In this document: positions 47,498 through 59,589 of the stretch, piece by piece
How the letters are laid out: the number at the start of each line of letters is the position of its first letter
How positions within the stretch are numbered: position 1 is the stretch's first letter
From: Petrolisthes cinctipes
Lineage: Eukaryota; Arthropoda; Malacostraca; Decapoda; Porcellanidae
Assembly (NCBI GenBank): GCA_033782935.1
Contig: JAWQEG010002454.1
Span: 94,731 to 158,730, forward strand
DNA length: 64,000 bases
Reading direction: 5' to 3'
Notes under the pieces: model-generated
The model's input: only the letters and a program-made list of their open reading frames with translations
Database searches by the model: none
Told to the model about the DNA's origin: nothing
Position numbers and translations under genes: made by a program

Positions 47498-48071
47498 TGT
47501 TTCAGTGGCGAGGGTTTTCTGTGACACGTTAAATCATGTGGCGGTAGTCAGTAAGTATATAGGCTAAATGATGTAAGTAGCTGTTTGTGGATGAAAACGA
47601 AATGAATTACTGCAGATGTGTCCACTCTATGTCAGAAGGCAGTCTTCTTCACTATACGAGCAGGGGAACTGTTCTGCAGCATAGTTTGTAGGAATTAATA
47701 GGGCTTCAATTACCAACAGCAGAGCATGAATACCCTTTAATATCTCTTCTTATTATCATTGCTTGGCGTGAGGAGTGATTCTTCCCGATTAGATAATTAA
47801 TATCGTTTGAGGTTACGTTAAAAAGAATATGTTTATTCAAAATTGGAGATTTGTTGCCTATTAGTTTATAGATAGACTTATAAGTTGATTTGAGGATGAA
47901 AAAAGACAGCGATAGGTCTGGAATACCCTGTAGGACGAGACCGAATGTGATAGAGAGGTTGGACAGCAATCACGATATAGACGTGTGATGTTGTAGGTGA
48001 TTTGTGGGGTTACTGGTTTTACAAACTGTGCCACTATTAAATGTTCCTAAGTTTTTGTGAAACAAGCAAAG
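47498..48071. other. Non-coding stretch
   Basis: A further degenerate foldback copy is at about 47585-47715 (CTGTTCTGCAGCATAGTTTG right arm, ending near TTTAA). The remainder is unrecognised. Confidence 0.4.
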
Positions 48072-48213
48072 GTGTAAAGGACTCTGTGATCGTGTATGAA
48101 AATTGGAGTCTTCTGATTTCTCCTGACCATGCCATGAAACAAGCCCCCACCATATAGGTATCGTTTCGTGGATATATTTGAAGGACTCGTTTGTCTCCAA
48201 TTTGATAATGATG
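48072..48213. mobile_element. TTAA-type foldback element, subfamily A
   Basis: Left arm AAGGACTCTGTGATCGTGTA and CTTCTGATTTCTCCTGACCA; right arm GTTTCGTGGATATATTTGAA and GTCTCCAATTTGATAATGAT. Outer TTAA is not intact. Confidence 0.55.
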
Positions 48214-48545
48214 GATGCATTTATATGACACTACTCAGAATACAGTCAACCGAAATAGACTTTAAGCAGTTGTGTCTGATGTTATCTCTCTGCACTTACT
48301 CTATTCGTCTAGAGTAAATCTGTATGCATATAATAACAAATATCATACCACGGTCAAAGAGAGAAAATAAAAAGGCAAAGGAAAATTACCAAAAAGAAAC
48401 TATATGACTGAAAGATCAAGTCTGTTTGGGTATACATTAGCAAGTATGCGATGACCTAGTTGGTGTTATGTGCCATTATTACTTCACGGGTAATGACTAT
48501 GATGTGATAGGTAAGCAGGCTGACCGAAAAAACAAACAAGCATAT

Positions 48546-49922
48546 TGTTACGGCGCGATGCAACAACGCTGTGAAACAGGGTTAGTCAAGATGTTAGTGA
48601 AGATGTTGTATTCACCTGGGGTTAATAGCAAGTCAGTAGCTGTCTCTCTATTTATTCTTTGAAGGTTACATCGCGCCGTAACAAATTGGCGACCTCGCCA
48701 GGATGGTAGTCAAGATGTCGGGGTAACGTTTAATAGTGGCAGTCAGTAGCTTTGTTGGCTCTCTCTTCGTTCTTTGTGTTCTCCTTGATGTCAATAGTGT
48801 CATCCCTACATAGAAGAGCCAGTTTTTTCAACTACCTCGGACAACCAGTATGCTGTCACATTCAAGTTTGGAAGGAGACAATGAAAAGATTGAAAATGCT
48901 ATTGATGTGAAGATCAAGTGGCTGGAAGAAAGTGCTGTTGTGGAAGCATAGGGATACAACACTATCCTTGCCTGGAACACCCTGAAGGTGACGAGCTGTG
49001 TATATAAGGCTCGTAGTTCTCCTCATGTCACGTAACAATGCTCCCTGGGTACATACGGGTTAAAATAGCATTGGCGGACGAATAGGAATGTTGTGTGTCA
49101 GCGCTTGCCTACTTGACAGCTTGGACTGGGAACAGTTATCTTCCTTGATGCTGTGGAGTGTATACCAGTTACCAGGACCACAAAAGGGTTAAGATAAAAA
49201 CCCTGTCCCTGAGTTTCCAGTGCCATCTTTCCTAGCCCCAGTATACCTGTCCCTGAGTTTCCTGTGCCTTTGGTGGAGATAGTATCCAGCCCTGTCGCCG
49301 TCGCCGTCGTGGTCGCTGTCGCTGTCGCTCGCTGTCGCTGTCGCAGTCGTGGTGGGATTGGCTGGACATCTTCGCATATGGAAAACATACAGGAAATAGG
49401 AAAAGTTGTGGGAGGGTTGGGTATCTTGGCACTTGGAAAACACACAGGAGTACCGTTATCCCTTTTGGTATGGAAGACACACCTGCCAACTTGTGGGGAA
49501 TCCCAAGCACAACTGGTCAAGGGCATGCTGGATATTTTCCTACAAGCAGTTCAACCCAAGGGGGTGGCCATGGCAGAAGAGTCGCCAGTTCTCCTTGTTC
49601 CTTGTTGTCATCTTTTTTATGACATTTATTCTATTTCCCCTCGAGATTGTAAAAAGGCCGAAATTTCTCACGGGAAACGTTCTTTTAGGGGGGAGGTGTT
49701 ACATGATTGTATTTTAGTTTGGCTTTCCAGGTTAGCTATAAAGTTTCATATGCAATGTATAACCTGAAGAGAGCAATGAATTATTATTTGTTCAGCGATG
49801 TAACACTAAATAATAAAAAGAGAGCCAGTTACTGACTTGCTATTAACCCCAGGTGAATACAACATCTTCACTAACATCTTGACTACCCCTGTTTCACAGC
49901 GTTGTTACATCGCGCCGTAACA
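48546..49922 (+). mobile_element. Degraded LTR retrotransposon with inverted LTR-like repeats
   Basis: A 138-bp LTR-like unit at 48546-48683 starts TGTTACGGCGCGATG and ends CATCGCGCCGTAACA. It is followed by AATTGGCGACCTCGCCAGGA, the primer-site string of the large LTR element. Its reverse complement lies at 49789-49922, and again the plus strand continues with AATTGGCGACC. A purine tract AGGGGGGAGG at 49687 precedes a TGTTAC at 49697. Between them only short broken frames occur; the one at 49264-49767 begins in a GCTGTC repeat and is not recognisable. It is probably a nested or rearranged remnant of one or two elements. Confidence 0.6.
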
Positions 49923-50059
49923 AATTGGCGACCTTGCCACATACACATTCATGCATACACAAACAGTTCACACATAAGCACATAATCATACATAAACTTA
50001 CAGTTCAAAAGTTTGCACACATACATTCATACATACACATAAACATACATAAACACACA
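49923..50059. repeat. CA-rich (CATACA) low-complexity tract
   Basis: CATACA, CATAAACATA and CACACA repeats. On the minus strand this is the microsatellite tail following the LINE at 50060-53299. Confidence 0.7.
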
Positions 50060-53000
50060 CACAATATACGTTAACGTTAAGGCAGTCCATCATAGCCGAT
50101 GACGACTTTCATTTCTTGCTCTTTAGTGATAAGATGAATGATGAGGCTGCTTTATTATTGTTCATGAGGCACCCACCTTCTGTGAGCATTGGTGTGGCTC
50201 ACCAGTCCAGTTCTTGATCTGCACACCCTCCCACAGGTTGGGCATGTCCACTGGGGGTTGGGTGCAACAGGGGCATCTCTAGCGGCGTGATGCCTTTGTC
50301 TTTTTATGGTACGTTGATTCGTACGCTCCTGTTCCATAGCAGCAACCCCTTAATTGGTTTTAATTCTCCAGGTGGTGAGATTATTTGCAAGGGCTTCAAG
50401 GTTGGAGGATGGAATCAGGCATTTCTTCAAGGTTGATTTTGTTTGATCTTTGAATCTCTTTTTAGGGCCACCAGGTCTTCGGTGGCTGTTTCGTAGCTGT
50501 CCATAAAGAATTTGCTTTGGCATTCGTTCGTCTGACATTCGGATAACATGCCCAAGCCAGCGTAGCTGCCGCTTTGCAATGATGGCCTCTATGCTAGAAG
50601 TATTTGCACGCTCTAGGATCTGGGTGTGCGGCAATCGATCTTTCCACGTGAGACCTAGTATCTTTTGGAGACAAGAGATGTGGAAATGCTCCAGTTGTGC
50701 TAGATGACGATGGTAGGTGGTCCAGGTCTCTGCCCCATACAGCAGTGTAGAGATACATACTGCCTCATAAACCTGAACTTTAGTTGTCAGTTTCAGGTGT
50801 TTATTGTTAAAGACTTTGTGCCTTAGCATGCCGAAGGCACGTGATGCTTTATTGATCTTATCTATAACATCATTGTCGATCTTGGTGGTTGAGGCTACGA
50901 TGCTGCCAAGGTATATGAAAAAAGGGACTGTCTGTAGTTCAGTACCGTTGATGTTGAATTTACGTATGTCTTGTTCTTGGGTGGCTAACTGCACTAGAAT
51001 TTCGGATTTGCGTGTATTAATTTGTAAACCGAATGCTTGGTAGATATTATGCAACGTGTCTAGGATACGTTGCATTGAATCAGCTGTGTGAGTCACAAGA
51101 GCAGCATCATCAGCGTATTGCAAATCTACCACCTGTTTAGTAGTTGTTTTGGTCTGTGCATGGAGTCTGCGGATGTTGAATAGACTTCCATCAAGTCTGT
51201 ATACTATTTGTACACCATCTTCCTCTCTAAGCGAGGTCTGCAGAAGTTTCATTACCACTGAGATAAAGAGGTTGAATAGTATTGGGGCCAAGACGTCCCC
51301 CTGCTTCACCCCCACTTCTACAGGAAAAGGTGTTGATTCCTTGCCACTTATGGTAACTTTAGCTTCCACACCAGAGTGGAAAATTTGGATCATATTGAGA
51401 AACTTTTCTGGTACTCCATATTTTAGTAGGATTTTCCACAGAAGTTCTCGGGGCACTGTGTCGAACGCCTTGGTCAGGTCAATAAAGACTATATAAAGGT
51501 CTTTGTTTTGTTCAGTGCACTTTTCTTGAATTTGTCTTAGGGAGAACACCCTGTCTATGGTTCCCCTTTCCTTCCTGAATCCACACTGGGATTCAGGCAA
51601 CACTGACTCAGAAACACTATTCACCAGGCGGGAGAGCATGATTCTTGCCAGTACTTTACCGGCCACGGAGAGGAGGAAGATGCCACGGCTGTTGTTGCAA
51701 TCACTCCTCTCTCCTTTGTTTTTGTAGATGGGAATGATTGTGGCATCGATACAGGATTTCGGGATGCGTTCTTCATTCCACAGGGACTGTATAAACACAA
51801 GCAGACGCTGTTTTAGGAGATACCCTCCATGTTTTAAAAACTCCCCAGGGATTTGATCAGGCCCACAGCTTTTGTTGTCTTTAATACTTTTAATTGCACT
51901 GATGATTTCATGCATTTGTGAAGGTTTGTTCAAATCATGAGCTGCTGGGAGAAATAGTAAGCCATCCAGAAGTTCCTCATTGAATGGATTTTCGTGGTTC
52001 AGCAGAGCCTGAAAGTGCTCGGCCCAGCGGTTAAGTATCTCTGTCCTCTCTTTGAAGATGGTTAAGCCATCAGCTGATTGGACAGGAGAGAGGTTGTTTT
52101 TCTTGGGCCCGTATATGGTTTTCAAGGAGTTGTAGAAACCTTGCATGTTGTTACTGTCAGCAAAGGCTTGGGTTTCATGTGATTTTTCAACCCACCAACG
52201 GTCTACCATTTCACGTATCCTGCACTAAGCTTCAGCCCTGAGGTCTTTCCATTTGCGGGCTAGTTCTATAGATCGAGGATTCGCAAGATAGGCAACATGA
52301 GCCTTGCGTTTTCTGTTTAGAAGCTGGTGTATGGCTTCACTGTTCTCGTCGAACCAGTCGGCGTCTGAGCGTCCTTTGAATCCAATGGTTGCTTTTGCAG
52401 ATTCATCCATTATGGAACATAGTTTGCGCCATTCTTCATCAGGATCCTCTTCTAGCATAGTGACTGAGGATAAACCCTGAGCAATATGGGCACGAAAGGA
52501 GTTCCTGACTTCCGGGTCCTTAAGTGCAGCGAAATTCAGTCTTTTTCTTGGGGCTTGTATTTGAATGAGTGACCGGATTTGAAATTCAAAATGAGATCTA
52601 ACAAGGTGATGGTCAGTCCAGCACTCTGCCCCACGCATAACTCAAGTTATCGTGACATCGTTGGTGTGACATTGTCTAGTTATAATATAGTCCAGCATGT
52701 GCCAGTGGCCAGAACGTGGATGCTTCCATGTATTTTTGAGCTTGTTTTTTTGCTGGAAGCAGGTGTTGGTAATAACAAGTTCATGCTCCACATAAAGTGA
52801 GAGGAGTCAAAGGCCATTGCTGTTCATGTTGCCTGTGCCATGTCGACCCAAGGAACCGCCCCAGAGTTCCCAGCTTCTCCCTACACGTGCGTTAAAGTCG
52901 CCCATTAGCACCACTTTATCTGATTTGCCGATGTTTTGCAAAATTGTGTCAAGGGTATTGTAAAATGGTTCTTTGGTGGCTTCATCAGTGACTAGAGTAG

Positions 53001-53299
53001 GGGCATAAGCACTGATCATGGTCAAGTATCGGTTTTTGGTAAGCGGGATGCGCCAAGTCATTAACCTTTCATTGATTCCCATTGGGCCTTCAGGCAGACT
53101 GGCCAGAAGTTTAGTTTTTATCGCAAATCCCACTCCATGGATTCTTGGTTCTTCTTTAGGTAAACCTTTCCAAAAGAATGTGTATCCCTATCCAACTTCT
53201 GTTAGGGAATCCTCATCTGGGAAGCGTGTCTCACTTAGTGCAGCAATGTCCACATTATATCTCTGGAGCTCATTAGCAATCAGAGCTGTTCTGCAGGGA
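50060..53299 (-). mobile_element. APE-type LINE, RTE-like, 5' truncated
   Basis: The minus strand holds an endonuclease, reverse transcriptase and C-terminal zinc finger, a short 3' UTR containing a CATCGGCTATGATGG phrase, and a microsatellite tail. The 5' end is truncated inside the endonuclease at a (GA)n tract (53300-53316). The RTE-like assignment rests on overall motif style and the endonuclease/RT spacing; the clade is provisional. Confidence 0.85.
50155..53299 (-). pseudogene. LINE endonuclease-RT-zinc finger polyprotein, five stops
   Basis: One minus-strand frame runs the whole length. The APE endonuclease shows NELQRYNVDIAALSETRF, LMGDFNARVG, MLDYIITRQ and WTDHHLVRSHF. The RT shows KSCGPDQIPGEFLK, SQCGFRKERGT, VFIDLTKAFDTVPRELLW, VGVKQGDVLAPILFNLFI and the catalytic QYADDAALV, then the WLGHVIRM C-terminal domain. 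A C2H2-like finger follows: CPTCGRVCRSRTGLVSHTNAH. In-frame stops are at 53188-53190 (TAG), 52807-52809 (TGA), 52642-52644 (TGA), 52225-52227 (TAG) and 50350-50352 (TAA). No frameshift was found, so decay is by point changes only. The 619-codon central part (50350-52209) is uninterrupted. Confidence 0.88.
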
Positions 53300-53590
53300 G
53301 AGAGAGAGAGAGAGTAGGGTGGGGGAGAGAAAAAAGGGGATGGGTGGAGCCTGTGGACTGACGTGGTATATACGTCACACTATGATCGTTCGTATCCCAG
53401 TGTTAAATTTCATAAAAATTACGCATTTCTCGGGGACATGTGCCTTAAATATTCACTTTTGATAATCCATTATAGTGCCAAAAATTAGCGGAAGGTGTGA
53501 AATAACCCGTGGCAAAACATCATACTGATCCAACCTTTAGTTACAGAGTTATTCCCGAAAAACAGTGCGACACGGGCCCTGGAAGCGTTA
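53300..53590. other. Short non-coding stretch
   Basis: Begins with (GA)n at 53300-53316. Nothing further is recognised. Confidence 0.5.
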
Positions 53591-53700
53591 GTAATCACCT
53601 TCATTTTTCTTACCCTCTTCCCCCTCACCCTCGCCTCAAATCATCACATTTCTTCTCTCCTATATCCACCTACGTTAATGTAGTATGCACTTCTTTAAAC

Positions 53701-54126
53701 CCGGGTTCTTCAAACTACGGGTCCCGAATTCCTCCAAACTGGATCGCAGGTTCACAAAAATAAATACATGAATAAAATAGAATAATAATGTTCGTGTCAA
53801 TAAAATAAATATGAAGTTCATACATGAATGCACCTAACATATTATTATAATCGAATATTCATATATTTAATTATCAATAAAACAAGATCATTGCACAAAT
53901 ATTAGCCTTCTTGAGAGAGAATGAGAGAGAGGGAGGGGTAGGTGAGGCAGTGTTTATAATTCTGGTTAGAATGCCTCTTAATCATAAATATTACGTTTCA
54001 GTTACTGGCCTTGTATTTTCTTAGGTTGATAATTCTGTTCATTTGTAAAAGATCTTTCTGTATTGGTCGCGAGAATTATGTCATAGTAAAAACTGGGTCA
54101 GGACTTAAAAAGTTTGAAGAACCCTG
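53701..54126. mobile_element. hAT-type MITE, copy in duplicated unit
   Basis: A 426-bp version of the element at 22048-22479, with the same CTTTAAAC 8-bp repeats at 53693-53700 and 54127-54134. It inserted before the unit was duplicated. Confidence 0.8.
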
Positions 54127-54542
54127 CTTTAAACTATTGGTGATTCGATACCGTTCATAGTGTATGCTTCATTCATTCCTCCTGACACACGTCTTCTCTA
54201 CCTGATCATTTCTTACCCTCCTATATAGCCCCGCCCACATTTCTCTCCTCCTCTCCCACTAACATCCCTCCTCCCTCCACCTGCAACTGTTGCCAGATCC
54301 GACGAGGCCCAAACCAAGTCGCTGTTGGATGGGGAGTGGACCCTTGATCTGTCCGGAGCTGTACGTCCACCACCACGCTGGCAGGCGGGTTGGTGGGTTT
54401 GTACACACATACACACAAGGGTATTTTTTCATAATTTATGGTCTAAACCATACTAAACTCTTGAACTTTGTAGAAGCAGTGATCCATACATTTTATAAAG
54501 TATGAATTAATTCAATAAATGCATTTTAAGTATTATATTCAT

Positions 54543-54634
54543 TAGTAATAATGATATTATTATTATTATTATTATTAATATTATTATTATATTGATTAAT
54601 AATAATGATGATAATAATAATAATAATAATAATG

Positions 54635-54667
<33 letters not shown>

Positions 54668-54700
54668 TAATTATTATTATTATTAATATTAATATTATTG
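54543..54700. repeat. (AAT)n/(ATT)n cluster
   Basis: Trinucleotide repeats in both orientations inside the duplicated unit. The counterpart in copy 1 (23055-23195) is shorter. Asn/Ile-repeat frames here are artefacts. Confidence 0.9.
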
Positions 54701-54919
54701 ATCAATCTGGTGTTTCGTTGTCCGAGCCTGAAGTGGTTCAGAAGGCTGGTGCACTGTGGCTGGCTGCGGGACAGAACATTAGTCCGGCACTGTACAGTAG
54801 CAGCCCGCCCACTGACTAGATTCACTTGGGGAGTGTTTCCAACATCCCTGGGGGCACCAAATCCAGCCTCCAGCAACACCGCCCAAACTCATAACCCCTA
54901 GTGTAGACACGGCTGATGA

Positions 54920-55073
54920 GACCCCGTGATGTAGTAAGAAAATTGGAGGTAAATGAGTCCTTTAAATATTGCCCCGAAACACAACCTACAGTATAAAGAA
55001 GGAGCATGTTTCGTGGTATAGTCGGGAGGAATCAGAAGCCTCCAATTTTCATACACGATTACAGGGTACTTAA
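54920..55073. mobile_element. TTAA-type foldback element, subfamily A
   Basis: Paralogous with 23418-23564. It keeps the full palindrome, from ACCCCGTGATGTAGTAAG to CACGATTACAGGGTACTTAA. Confidence 0.65.
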
Positions 55074-55255
55074 AGTACGGTTGGCCGCAGGAATTCTTAC
55101 ACGGAAAGAGAGGTTATTATTCTGAAACTACTGCAATGAATGGTCTACCAAGTGACTCAGTGACAGCATAGCAACAGACCTAATAATATTGTTTTTTGCA
55201 ATTATGTACTTTTATATAATCAATGTTGTAAACCCTTGAAAACAACAGCTTGTGT

Positions 55256-55925
55256 TAAAATGTAGCTCATATAAGGGCGAGAGGATAAGTTATCAGTGAG
55301 AAAATGAAAGATACGCGGACAAAATTGTCACACTGCATGTCATAAGGTTCGTAATTAAAAATATTATATAAAGAAAATATGGAAGTTCACTCTAAGAAAT
55401 GAACAGAACAAATTTCAATCAGACGTTCTTTGAAACAGAACGCCCTCCCCCTCCCCCTTCCCATCCACGGAACATTGGGAGGGTGAGGAATGTGGCAGCA
55501 AGGAATGTCTGTCTGTCTCGTCGCTCTGTTCGTCGTCACACAAGAGGACGATCCATATTCCAAGTCCTTCGGGAAGGATTTGGTTTGCAAATGGCCAATC
55601 ACAACCTATTGGCCGGTGGGAGGCGTATCGTAATGGGATCGGGTTTGTGGTATTCCTAGTTTTATTTTTATTTTTTCTAAGGACAAGGATAGTGTTTTCC
55701 GTAAATAACACACATCGACAACGAGGGGGATTTTTTTAGATATCTCCCACACTCTAGTCATTCGTGTCTGACCAGGTGTATCATTGGTATTGTTGAAGCA
55801 TAAATGGCTACTACATCTTTTCCTCTTGATGATATAGAGTTCCTGCTAATTTCTACTCACACAATAAGTCTCTTGTCTGTGTATTATTTAAATATACGAG
55901 TAAATCTAACGTTTTCACTTGTTGT
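55256..55925. other. Non-coding stretch
   Basis: No recognisable gene. Frames at 55399-55711 overlap in both directions and show no domain. Confidence 0.4.
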
Positions 55926-56062
55926 GGAGAAATTGGAGGGCTACTGATTCCTCCAAACTACACAACAAAACCGTATTCCTCAATTTTTTAATAAGGCACA
56001 AGGCTGTTTCCTGGCCTAGTTTGGAGGAATGGAGTGGCTTATCCTTCCCCCCTAACAAACGA
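55926..56062. mobile_element. TTAA-type foldback element, subfamily B, degenerate
   Basis: Left arm GGCTACTGATTCCTCCAAAC; right arm GCTGTTTCCTGGCCTAGTTT and GGAGGAATGGAG. The outer borders are unclear. Confidence 0.5.
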
Positions 56063-56587
56063 CCCCCGCTGTTTGCTACCCAATAGTTTTAGATTTTAAC
56101 TTTTAAGCATTGGTACTGTTTCCCTTCAACACCAGAGGTCTGCCTGATTTCAGTGAGACAATAATGCAAGTCATTTGCTGTTGTTTAAAATGGGGAGGGG
56201 GGTGTCTTTGCTGTTGACCTGGAGGCGACTGAGCCACAAATCAACACCGATATTGAGGAAGGCCTTTTTATAAGCTAATGCTTATATAAAGGCTGGCCCT
56301 GATACATACATCAAAACATATGTAACTGCACTTAATTGGCTATTAATAAATGTTTCAAATGTTTCAATGTTTCATTATCGGGAGGGACGAGTACCATGAA
56401 ATTCATCGACAAGACGTGGCCCCTTCAAAGATAATGCTGAGACGACTTAACAATGCTAGAAAATATCACATCTAGCTGGTTCATATTGCAGTTATTTGTA
56501 CTCGTTGAGAGATGTAGTTATTCTATCCATCCTAATGTTGTGGTAATTTACATGAAAGATGATGTTAAGGAATATTGTTTCCTTTGC

Positions 56588-56730
56588 TCCAGTTGGAATC
56601 TAGGAAATCTCTTTACAATGCAAGAAAACGGATCCCTATTTGTAAACTAAAGTTATGAGTTTCCTGACAGAGTTTGGAGGACTCAGAAGCCCTCCAGTTC
56701 CTCGATTTAAAATGACCCCCTTAAAAATGC
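56588..56730. mobile_element. TTAA-type foldback element, subfamily B, degenerate
   Basis: The right arm GAGTTTCCTGACAGAGTTTG, then GAGGACTCAGAAGCCCTCCA, is clear and ends near CCCCCTTAA. The left arm is weak (AAGAAAACGGATCCC). Confidence 0.5.
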
Positions 56731-57720
56731 GTGATACCTCGATTTCAATTATAGATAGCATCAGAAGGCAAGTACATTACTTGAAACACTTACAGCTGCC
56801 TGATTTGGGTCAAGATGAATTATTTCTAGACTTTGGATAATAAAATGGATTCTCTTATTATGTACTGATGCTGGCCAATTATTTGCTGTAGGAGGGAAAT
56901 AATCCTTATGTGAATCCAAGTGTGAAGAATGCTTGAAATGAACCCATAGGAAACTGCTTGTGTCTCGCTTCATTTGTTTAGACAAGTGTCTGGTCCTTTA
57001 AAAGTGTCGTAGGGAAGTCTTAATCATCTAATGGTTGATAATCTCGGCTTTTGGCATAGGCAGCCAATTCAATATTACTGACTGGCTCGGAGCAGCTGTA
57101 GATAATGAAAGCCACTGGTGAAGCCGAGTGTTGGGTTTCAGGTCAAGTCAGGCCGTGACTGTCTATGTGTTTGTGTGTGTGAGCGCGCTAATGTTTGTGT
57201 GAATCTTTCCGAAGGGGATCAGTTGCTTTTGTGAGAAGCAAAGTTGTCTCTGCAATAGGGAGGGATTTTATCCCAAGGAGCTTATACCTAGCCACAAGGA
57301 AAGTGCAAATAACAGGTTTACACACTACAGTATGTCAGCGAACTCCTCAGATGTTTTGAGAAGAATGTTCTCAGGCAGAGGCCAGATGTTATCGTGATGA
57401 TCTCACATATCTTATCAATTATTTCAGATGTTTTCTTGAAAATTGTCATATTCTTTAGCAAGAAAATACTATATTTTTACGAAGGGCACAGATGCTCACA
57501 CGAAGAACACAGATGCTCTTGGGAGAAGCAAAGGAGGATTTTGCGCATGGTTCGTCCCTCTCCCTCCCTCCTCCATCCTCTCCATCCCTTGCCTGCTTCA
57601 AATGCCTTCCACTGGTAGGGACGTGATGGTGCTACTGACGAGGCAAGCAACGCACGCTTGGGCCTGGTCTAGTGGGAGGGGGTGCGGCTGCTTTTGACTG
57701 GATTACGAGGGCAACTGTGA
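56731..57720. other. Non-coding stretch
   Basis: Mixed sequence with a short TG run near 57165. No gene or named repeat is supported. Confidence 0.4.

Positions 57721-57768
<48 letters not shown>
57721..57768. repeat. (GA)n microsatellite
   Basis: About 23 GA units. Confidence 0.95.
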
Positions 57769-57769
<1 letters not shown>

Positions 57770-57869
57770 AAGGAGAGAAATAGTAGCAAATTAATTTTTT
57801 GAGTAGTAGAGGGAATAAAGAATGGGCGGGAAGGAGTAAATGAAAATAAGAAACACCGAGACCAGGCTC

Positions 57870-58935
57870 GTAGTATGGTACAGTACGGAATATTTTCCGT
57901 ACTCCGTACCTGGTTGCCTTACCGTACCGTAATTTCGTACCGTACCCTTGTTTGTTTTTCCGTACCGAACAATATGGAAAAAATTCCGTACTAATATCGT
58001 ACCATCCACAGAATTAATTTGCATAGATAAAATTATATTAACTATTGTAATTGCTATTCACTTTATTTAAGACAAGTCACTACTATTCACGTTCACAATT
58101 CAAATTTGCTATGTGTCGCCTACAAATCATCAATCAACTTGGGCTAACAGTTTCAGAATTACATGTGACGTAAAGTCGGCCTCAGGAATTCGTACACTAA
58201 CATTGGTTATAAGGTGTCTTTATTCTGCACATACTGTAGGAATTGTTCTACTGACTGATTCAAGTATTACCCAAATAACATCACTACAAAAGTTTGGTGT
58301 TAGGAAATTAATGTACTAATTTTCTAGCTGTTACGAACCATTGATGTCACAGTGGTGTATACGAATTTCTGAGGCCAACTGTACATCCATGGCTGAAAGT
58401 CCATGAGCATGGTCTCACTCTTCTGACTGTGGTAGCTCACAGCTCAACAAATTGTTAGTAATTTTGTTTTGGCATATTTTTTGTTCTTAGAACAAATGTG
58501 TATGTTTATGTTGATTTATGTGACGGATGTGTAGGCTATGTTTTAAATTTTAGGTTGATATTAATATTATGAAATGAGAGCTGTGACTCATGAACTACAG
58601 TTGTCATTTACCCCGAAATCCAACAATCACAGTCACCACTCAAATTATACAGAACTAGTTGGTGTGACTTTACATGACCGGTACCGTCTGGTGGCCGGTA
58701 CTGGTCAGTGATCACTATCATTTCACTCATCACACAACCAAAGTGCCCTCACTGAATGACTCAAGTGAAATCTCAAATTGCTATTACTGAAAAGCATCAA
58801 TACAGATAACGGGTCATAATTTTTAACCTGTGGTACGGTACGGTATGGAAATTTAGCAATTTTCCGTACCTAAATAGTACCGTACCATACTCTGAGGAAA
58901 ATATCGTACCATAATTCCGTACCGTACCGTATTCC
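57870..58935. mobile_element. Candidate DNA transposon with GGTACGG-rich inverted ends
   Basis: Both ends, about 140 bp on the left and 120 bp on the right, are packed with GTACGG/CCGTAC motifs, in overall inverted arrangement (left TATGGTACAGTACGGAAT; right ATTCCGTACCGTACCGTATT). The centre is about 800 bp without coding capacity and includes a TA-target MITE. Clustered subterminal motifs like these are common transposase-binding arrays. No target duplication was identified, so the borders and superfamily are open. Confidence 0.5.
58173..58381. mobile_element. TA-target MITE (AGTYGGCCTCAG ends)
   Basis: A 209-bp palindrome has ends AAGTCGGCCTCAGGAATTCG and CGAATTTCTGAGGCCAACTG and TA on both sides. 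It is nested in the GGTACGG-rich element and related to 23577-23765. Confidence 0.7.
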
Positions 58936-59177
58936 TTACAGAGAGAAAATCAGGCAGACAGACAGAGAGGCACACAGACACATTATATAATCGAATACGT
59001 AGTCAGTGAGGTATGGAAACAGAAACAGATCGAGAAATGGTAAAGATAATAATATATGATATAGATATATATTAGTACTAAACCATTTTTCGTCCCTTCA
59101 ACACCCTCAGAAAAAAAAAAAAAAAAATGAAAATAATAATAATAACAATATAAAAGTAAAATAAAAAGAATAAAGAA

Positions 59178-59212
<35 letters not shown>

Positions 59213-59432
59213 TATATATATATAGAAAGACAGGATTTAAACTCTCCACTGCGTTCTTTCATTGCGTTCACTGATCACGTCACGTCACGACCCGATCAGT
59301 CCCACGACGCTTGGTTTATGGGGCTGAAAACGAGCCCTTGTGCCTCCAGATAAAAAGAACGATAGGTATAACTTTGTCATCTTTAATGTCGTCACTTAAT
59401 TTTACGCTTCTTGAAGATGACCCCCATTATGT

Positions 59433-59513
<81 letters not shown>

Positions 59514-59589
59514 ATGACTATTTTTCTCACTGAATATAGTCATTACTATTGTATTACTTATTTCTCTTTCAGACTATTATTTATTATGC
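58936..59589. repeat. A-rich, AAT and (GA)n microsatellite region
   Basis: An A run at about 59110-59126, (AAT)n at 59178-59210, (AT)n at 59212-59222, and (GA)n of about 75 bases at 59435-59510. No gene is supported. Confidence 0.85.

Larger units (their letters stand above)
53591..55255 (+). repeat. Duplicated ~1.7 kb unit, copy 2
   Basis: Near-identical to 21938-23744. It lacks the 155-bp TA-target MITE (empty TA at 54402-54403), has a longer AAT tract, and carries ten bases (GGTAAATGAG-like) missing in copy 1 near 54950. It stops at CAGCTTGTGT, inside the right arm of the MITE that is complete in copy 1. Confidence 0.92.
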
